Assembly: GCA_938015575.1 (NCBI GenBank) | Contig: CALLPT010000293.1 | Coordinates: 1 to 45,855, forward strand | Reading direction: 5' to 3' | DNA: 45,855 bases | Origin: an uncultured Acidimicrobiales bacterium | GTDB taxonomy: Bacteria > Actinomycetota > Acidimicrobiia > Acidimicrobiales > UBA10347 | In this document: in pieces, positions 41,173-45,855 of the stretch | Numbering within the stretch: the stretch's first letter is position 1 | Layout: each line of letters starts with the position of its first letter | Notes under the pieces: model-generated | What the model saw: only the letters and a program-made list of their open reading frames with translations | Databases searched by the model: none | Told to the model about the DNA's origin: nothing | Translations under genes and position numbers: made by a program

Positions 41173-41859
41173 ATGGGGCTGCTGAGAAAGTCACCGGAAA
41201 CGGGCGTCATCTGCGAAGCGCCGCGCATCGAGGTGCACGATGCGTTTGCCACGCCCGAGGAATGCGCCCACATCATCGAGCTTGCCCGCAACAACATGGA
41301 CTCGGCGTCGATCATCAACGCCGAGGGTGAGAGCGTCGAAAACAACCTGCGCCGCACCGCCGACATCGGCTGGGTGTACACCGACGAAACGGCCATCGTC
41401 GGCAAGCTCGTCGGCCGGGTCGCCGAGCTCGCGGGCATGCCAGCCAAGAACTGCGAACGCATCCAGGTCGTCCACTACGACGTGGGCGGGAAGTACACGC
41501 CGCACTTGGACACGTTCAAGCCCGACCCGTCGAATGCGCACTACCGGCGCTCAGGTCAACGGCTCAAAACCGGGCTGCTCTATCTGCACGAACCCGGCAA
41601 GGGAGGATCGACGAGCTTCCCCAAGGCCAAGGCCAAAGTGAAGCCCAAGGTCGGCCGTCTTGCCCTCTTCGAGCTGGTGCATCCCGGTACGACCGAACCG
41701 AATCTCGACTCGGTGCATGCCGGAACCCCGGTGTGGAGCGGCGAGAAATGGGCGTGCAACTTCTGGTTCTGCGAACGCAGTGTCAAGGGCAACAGCAAGA
41801 AGCACGCGCCCAAACCGAAACCGACCGCGTCGGCCAAACGCAAGCGGAAGAAGCGCTGA
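41173..41859 (+). CDS. Prolyl-4-hydroxylase-like 2OG-Fe(II) dioxygenase
   Basis: A 228-residue P4H-domain protein. The iron ligands are His111 and Asp113 (TPHLDTF) with distal His182, and Lys192 (GEKWACNFWF) should bind 2-oxoglutarate; all are present, so it should be active. The N-terminal part resembles bacterial P4H (ATPEECAHIIELARN, RTADIGWVYTDET). Residues 205-228 form an unusual Lys/Arg-rich tail. TACGTT ends 7 nt before ATG 41173; the upstream TTG at 41164 is a weaker start. The target, a protein or a free amino acid, is unknown. Confidence 0.87.
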   Translation: MGLLRKSPETGVICEAPRIEVHDAFATPEECAHIIELARNNMDSASIINAEGESVENNLRRTADIGWVYTDETAIVGKLVGRVAELAGMPAKNCERIQVVHYDVGGKYTPHLDTFKPDPSNAHYRRSGQRLKTGLLYLHEPGKGGSTSFPKAKAKVKPKVGRLALFELVHPGTTEPNLDSVHAGTPVWSGEKWACNFWFCERSVKGNSKKHAPKPKPTASAKRKRKKR

Positions 41860-41903
41860 GAACTCACACAACATTTCGCCCTAGCGTGGCAGCGGTCACA
41901 ACG

Positions 41904-41915
41904 ACCTTCTAAGGT
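41904..41915 (+). promoter_or_regulatory. Palindrome over the ABC ATPase -10 box
   Basis: ACCTT-CT-AAGGT is a 12-bp palindrome whose right part TAAGGT (41910-41915) ends 8 nt before the ABC ATPase ATG. It may be an operator over the -10 box. It does not match the LacI-type operators further right. Confidence 0.35.
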
Positions 41916-41923
41916 GTGCGGCC

Positions 41924-43114
41924 ATGTCGCATGTGACGTTCAGCTCGGTGGGTAAGCGGTATCCGAACGGTTTCGAAGCCGTCAAGGATCTCAATCTGGA
42001 AATCGAACAAGGCGAGTTCCTCGTCATGGTCGGTCCGTCCGGTTGTGGCAAGTCGACCACATTGCGGATGATCGCCGGTCTCGAAGAGATCACGGGCGGC
42101 GAGATCGCGATCGGCGACCGGGTCGTCAACGACCTCCCGCCCAAGGATCGCGACATCGCGATGGTGTTCCAGAACTACGCGCTCTATCCCCACATGACGG
42201 TGTTCGACAACATCGCTTTTGCCCTGAAGCTGCAGAAGATGCCCAAGAGCGAGATCCGTGAGCGCGTCGAAAACGCCGCTCGCATTTTGGAACTGAACGA
42301 ACTGCTCGATCGCAAGCCGGCCAAGCTCTCGGGCGGTCAACGCCAACGCGTCGCCATGGGCCGAGCCATCGTGCGTCGTCCCCAGCTGTTCTTGCTCGAC
42401 GAGCCGCTCTCGAACCTCGACGCCAAACTCCGCGTGCAGATGCGTAGCGAGATCACCGAATTGCAGCGCGAAGTCGGCGTGACCACGTTCTATGTCACCC
42501 ACGACCAGGTCGAGGCCATGACGATGGCGGACCGTGTCGCGGTCATCAACCGTGGCGTTCTGCAACAGGTTGCTCCGCCGCAGATCCTCTTCGACGAGCC
42601 AGAGAACCTCTTCGTCGCAGCGTTCATTGGCTCGCCGTCGATGAACCTCATGGAAGCGACATTGTCGCCAGACTCGGTCGGCGAAGAACTCAGCCTCAAC
42701 GTCGGCCCCAACCGGTTGCGGGTCACGTCAGAATTGCTGAGCAAGCGCCCGGCGCTTCGCAACTACTTCAATCGCACGGTCGTTGTCGGGCTGCGGCCCA
42801 AGGACTTCGAAGACGCGGCGATCGCCGATGCCGGGGCCCAAACCATCTCGGCCGAAGTCGCCAATATCGAGGCACTCGGCTACGAGGTGATCGCCTACTT
42901 CAACGTCGATGCCAAGCGTGTCGTCTCCGAAGACGCGCTCGACCTCGACGCCGACGAGGCGCTCGCGAGTGTCGGCGACCTCGACTCGACGATGGTCGCT
43001 GCTCGCTTCGATCCTCGCACTCGGGTACGCGTCGGCGACCAGATTCAGGTCGCCGTCGATGTGAACAACGCTCACTTCTTCGACCCGGACACGGGCCTGG
43101 CGATTCGAGACTGA
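41924..43114 (+). CDS. Sugar ABC transporter ATP-binding protein (MalK/UgpC-like)
   Basis: A 396-residue ATPase of the CUT1 carbohydrate importer type. Walker A is GPSGCGKST (37-45), Q-loop [10 protein letters not shown] (81-90), signature LSGGQ (135-139), Walker B LFLLDE (155-160), followed by a C-terminal regulatory OB/TOBE region from about 240 to 396. It is convergent with a LacI-type gene, 3 bp apart. The binding-protein gene lies 1.1 kb to the right, and permeases probably follow outside the window. Confidence 0.9.
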   Translation: MSHVTFSSVGKRYPNGFEAVKDLNLEIEQGEFLVMVGPSGCGKSTTLRMIAGLEEITGGEIAIGDRVVNDLPPKDRDIAMVFQNYALYPHMTVFDNIAFALKLQKMPKSEIRERVENAARILELNELLDRKPAKLSGGQRQRVAMGRAIVRRPQLFLLDEPLSNLDAKLRVQMRSEITELQREVGVTTFYVTHDQVEAMTMADRVAVINRGVLQQVAPPQILFDEPENLFVAAFIGSPSMNLMEATLSPDSVGEELSLNVGPNRLRVTSELLSKRPALRNYFNRTVVVGLRPKDFEDAAIADAGAQTISAEVANIEALGYEVIAYFNVDAKRVVSEDALDLDADEALASVGDLDSTMVAARFDPRTRVRVGDQIQVAVDVNNAHFFDPDTGLAIRD

Positions 43115-43117
43115 CGA

Positions 43118-44143
43118 TTAGGCGCCAGCGACGGCGCTAAATCCACCACCACCAAAGGGCGCCGACGTTCGGCGCGCCACGAGCCGCACGCCGTGCTCGA
43201 CCGTTTCGGGCGGGCAGCCCGCTTGTTGGGCGGCCGCGATGACCATCGCGGTCGCGAGCTCTCCCATGGCTTCGGGCTCTTGGGCGACGGTGGTCAAGCC
43301 CACAGCCCCGGCGAGCGGATGATCGTCGACGCCGATCACCGACACCGCTTCGGGAACGGGGCGGCCGGCATCTCGCAGCGTCGCCACGGTCTCGATGGCG
43401 AGCGCATCGGTGGCACAGAACACCGCCGACACGTCGCGCAGCGCCTCGAGGATCGATTCTCGACGAAGTTCGCTTGACCCCGTCGGAACCCGTTGACGAC
43501 GGGTCCGATGGGGACCGAACGTAGCCGCGAACGCGTCGGCCCGGACCAACGCGTTGTCATACGCCAGCGGACTGGGATTCTGCGGCCACAACACGGCGGC
43601 CCGGCGATGGCCAAGCGACTCCAGATGCTCGGCAGCCAGTCGAGCGATCTCGACGTTGTCGACGAGTACGGCGCTGACATCGGCGGCCTTGCAGCCGATC
43701 GTGACGACGGGGACGCCCAGCGCGGCGAGCAGTTCCTCGAGCAGCTCACCCTCTTGGATATCGATGACCAGCGCGCCGTCGACCCGTTGACCAAGGCGCC
43801 GTGCCCGCTGAATCAGCACGTCGCGGTCGATCCCGCCAACCGCGTTCATCACGACGAAGTCATAGTCATGCGCGGCAGCAATGCGATCAGCTCCCGACGC
43901 AACGGCTCCGGAATACCAATACGACATGACCGCAATGAGCCCGATGCTGGAGGTCTGGCCCCGCTTCAGGCCCGACGCCACCGGGTTGACCGAGTAGCCC
44001 ATCTCGCGAGCCGCATCGACGACGCGCTTGCGAGTCGCCGCAGATACCGACTTCGAGCCCGCGAGCGCTCGGCTCACGGTCGAAGGGGCGACGTTGAGAC
44101 GCTCGGCTAGATCGACCAGGCGTGGCCGGGGACGCGGATTCAT
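43118..44143 (-). CDS. LacI-family transcription regulator
   Basis: A 341-residue regulator with an N-terminal helix-turn-helix and hinge (LVDLAERLNVAPSTVSRALA to GYSVNPVASGLKRG, about 9-60) and a periplasmic-binding-protein-like sensor domain. The ATG at 44143 is chosen over longer starts because TACCTT ends 8 nt upstream and the HTH begins at residue 9. Two LacI-type operators lie in the 112-bp gap to the divergent binding-protein gene, so it likely represses both genes and is released by the imported sugar. Confidence 0.9.
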   Translation of the reverse strand: MNPRPRPRLVDLAERLNVAPSTVSRALAGSKSVSAATRKRVVDAAREMGYSVNPVASGLKRGQTSSIGLIAVMSYWYSGAVASGADRIAAAHDYDFVVMNAVGGIDRDVLIQRARRLGQRVDGALVIDIQEGELLEELLAALGVPVVTIGCKAADVSAVLVDNVEIARLAAEHLESLGHRRAAVLWPQNPSPLAYDNALVRADAFAATFGPHRTRRQRVPTGSSELRRESILEALRDVSAVFCATDALAIETVATLRDAGRPVPEAVSVIGVDDHPLAGAVGLTTVAQEPEAMGELATAMVIAAAQQAGCPPETVEHGVRLVARRTSAPFGGGGFSAVAGA

Positions 44144-44176
44144 CGGGGGCGAAGGTAGACCGCGGAAACGTGCCGT

Positions 44177-44218
44177 TGCAAACGTTTGCACAAGGGGCGC
44201 GAGTTCGCTAACGTTCGC
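44177..44218. promoter_or_regulatory. Two LacI-type operators
   Basis: O1 is the perfect 14-bp palindrome TGCAAACGTTTGCA (44177-44190). O2 is GCTAACGTTCGC (44207-44218), 10 of 12 bases like the core of O1. The centres are 29 bp apart. O2 lies just upstream of a CATATT box (44223-44228) for the binding-protein gene. Confidence 0.7.
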
Positions 44219-44255
44219 TGAACATATTTGTAACTTCACCCTGGAGGGGAACCCT

Positions 44256-45806
44256 GTGAAGAAGCTTTCCAAGCTGCTCGCGGCTGTCCTGGCACTTTCG
44301 CTGCTCGCAGCAGCATGTGGTGGCAGCGATGGCGGCACAGCAACGGTCGACACGTCGGCCGTCGATGATGCTCTCGCCGAGGCCGAGGCCGCACGCGCCG
44401 AAGCCGATGCTGCCAAGGCTGCTGCCGACGCCGCCAAGGCCGAAGCCGAAGCTGCTCAGGCAGCAATCGACGATGCTGAGGCCGCCAAGGCTGCAGCCGA
44501 AGACGCTGCTGCGGCCGCATCTGCTGATGCTGACGCAGCCCGTGCCGAGGCCGAAGATGCAGCAGCCGCTGCCTCGGCCCAGCCTGCTGTCACGACGGTG
44601 ACCATCTCGGGCTCCGAGCGCAGCGAGGCTGAGGCCGGTGCACTGAACTTCGCTCTCGAGCAGTTCGGTCTCGAGAACGGCATCAACATCGTGTACAAGG
44701 GCTCGGCCAACTGGGAGACCGACATCGGCCTCCAGCTCGCCGCAGGCGCCAACCCCGACATCGGCATCTACCCACAGCCCGGCGGTCTCGCCACCGCTGT
44801 TGGTGACGGCCACGTCGAGCAGGTTCCTGCCGAGGTCCTCGACGCCATCACCCCACACTGGTCCGCCGGTGCACTCGGGTTCGGCAACGTCGACGGTGTC
44901 CAGTACGGCGTGCCAAACAAGAACGACCTCAAGTCGCTCGTCTGGTACCAGCCGGCACGCTTCGAAGCAGCGGGCTACGACATTCCGACCACCCTCGATG
45001 ACCTGTGGACGCTCGCCGATCAGATGATCGCCGATGGCAACACCCCATGGTGTGTCGGTGTCGAATCCGGCAACGCCACCGGTTGGGCCTTCACCGACTG
45101 GGTCGAAGACATGATGCTTCGCACCACCACGCCCGAGAACTACGACGCATGGGTTGACGGGTCGCTGACCTTCTCCAGCCCCGAGGTCAGCTCGGTCATG
45201 GAAGCCATCCTCGAGCAGTGGAACAAGGAAGGCGCCGTGTTCGCCGCCGGTGGCAGCATCGCCACCACCTTCTTCGGCGCCAACGGTGAGCCCCTCGTGA
45301 ACGGCGACTGCTTCATGCACCGCCAGGCCAGCTTCTTCAGCTCGTTCTTCCCCGAAGGCACGCCAATCGCTGACGGCAGCGAAGGCGCCGTCGACGTCTT
45401 CTACTTCCCGTCGAACAGCGACGAGAAGCCAGTGCTCGGCGCCGGCACCCTCGCCGCCGCATTCGAGGATCGTCCCGAGGTTTGGGCCGTCATGGAATAC
45501 CTCGGTTCGCCCGAGTTCGCGAACGCTCGCCAGCAGAAGCAGGCCGAGCTGAAGCAGGGCGACAGCGAATCGCAGGTCGCTTCGGGCTTCATCACCGCCA
45601 ACCGCAGCGTTGATCCCAGCAACTGGCTGCCGATCGAACAATCGTTCATCGCCATCATGCAGGAAGCTGAAATCTTCCGCTTCGACGGTTCCGACCTCAT
45701 GACCAAGGAACGCAACCGTGCGTTCTGGGACGAGGGCACCGCAATGGTCAACGGCGACAAGTCCGTCGCCGAAGGTGCAGCCGCCATCGATGCGGCTGCT
45801 GGCTGA
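44256..45806 (+). CDS. Sugar-binding lipoprotein on an Ala-rich coiled-coil stalk
   Basis: A 516-residue extracellular solute-binding protein of the CUT1 class. The signal ends at lipobox LLAAAC (Cys21). Residues 36-106 are an unbroken Ala/Glu/Asp/Lys coiled-coil stalk, rarely seen in such proteins. The binding fold follows (VTISGSERSEAEAGALNFAL onward) with typical segments NWETDIGLQLAAGANPDIGI and GVPNKNDLKSLVWYQPARFE. GGAGG precedes the GTG start. A LacI regulator is divergent, and a GTG at 45836 near the window end might begin the next gene, but too little of it is visible to call. Confidence 0.88.
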   Translation: MKKLSKLLAAVLALSLLAAACGGSDGGTATVDTSAVDDALAEAEAARAEADAAKAAADAAKAEAEAAQAAIDDAEAAKAAAEDAAAAASADADAARAEAEDAAAAASAQPAVTTVTISGSERSEAEAGALNFALEQFGLENGINIVYKGSANWETDIGLQLAAGANPDIGIYPQPGGLATAVGDGHVEQVPAEVLDAITPHWSAGALGFGNVDGVQYGVPNKNDLKSLVWYQPARFEAAGYDIPTTLDDLWTLADQMIADGNTPWCVGVESGNATGWAFTDWVEDMMLRTTTPENYDAWVDGSLTFSSPEVSSVMEAILEQWNKEGAVFAAGGSIATTFFGANGEPLVNGDCFMHRQASFFSSFFPEGTPIADGSEGAVDVFYFPSNSDEKPVLGAGTLAAAFEDRPEVWAVMEYLGSPEFANARQQKQAELKQGDSESQVASGFITANRSVDPSNWLPIEQSFIAIMQEAEIFRFDGSDLMTKERNRAFWDEGTAMVNGDKSVAEGAAAIDAAAG

Positions 45807-45855
45807 TACAACGTCGGTAACGACACACTGATGACGTGAATCGTGGGGTCGGCGT

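Noticed and set aside
45836-45855. Possible start of a permease gene at the window end
   Set aside because: Only six codons are visible and there is no clear ribosome-binding site.

Overview
The window looks like chromosomal DNA of a high-GC actinomycete. The gene content (several acyl-CoA ligases, a mycobacterial-type MenB, an MT0933-type small protein, a SigR/SigH-type promoter, many leaderless starts) fits the class Acidimicrobiia, for example an Ilumatobacter-like marine lineage. That placement is inferred from protein character and base composition, not from a marker gene. I see no rRNA, tRNA, CRISPR array, insertion sequence or phage gene.

Left part (1-17.7 kb). A minus-strand acyl-CoA ligase diverges from a Baeyer-Villiger-type flavin monooxygenase. 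Next comes a minus-strand set of two tiny ORFs and a degenerate potassium-channel-like membrane protein, divergent from a thioredoxin that carries a textbook SigR/SigH-type promoter. tyrS is followed within a few bases by a NorQ/CbbQ-type AAA+ ATPase and a NorD/CbbO-type VWA protein. Then come a membrane protein, a DoxX-like protein, a secreted dockerin plus NHL-propeller protein, two more acyl-CoA ligases, a PlsC-type acyltransferase and a Nudix protein.

Middle (17.7-33.8 kb). Two adjacent proteins share a C-terminal two-cysteine domain. They are followed by a 2-keto-4-pentenoate hydratase-like protein, a Rid protein and a minus-strand lipid set (acyl-CoA dehydrogenase, MaoC hydratase, atypical crotonase). 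Next are a long hendecad coiled-coil protein, an RNA (uracil-5-)methyltransferase-like enzyme, rpe, a small lipoprotein, a family III CoA-transferase and menB. An overlapping three-gene unit ends in a Crp/Fnr regulator. The stretch closes with a second Nudix protein and an MT0933-type small protein with its own terminator.

Right part (33.8-45.9 kb). A HerA-like ATPase with a long coiled-coil tail is followed by an orphan LivK-like lipoprotein and the ilvB-ilvN operon. ilvB has a complete attenuator: a Val/Leu-rich leader peptide, paired hairpins and an intrinsic terminator. Then come a NadD-like nucleotidyltransferase, a 51-residue membrane protein, a prolyl-4-hydroxylase-like dioxygenase, and a sugar ABC transport locus (ATPase, LacI regulator, binding protein on an Ala-rich coiled-coil stalk) with two LacI-type operators.

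Together the genes suggest a heterotroph that activates and degrades fatty or alicyclic acids, makes menaquinone and branched-chain amino acids, and takes up sugars. Two patterns run through the window. At least 18 genes have a TANNNT box only 6-9 nt before the start codon, implying leaderless transcripts. Several junctions hold long palindromes or short tandem repeats.
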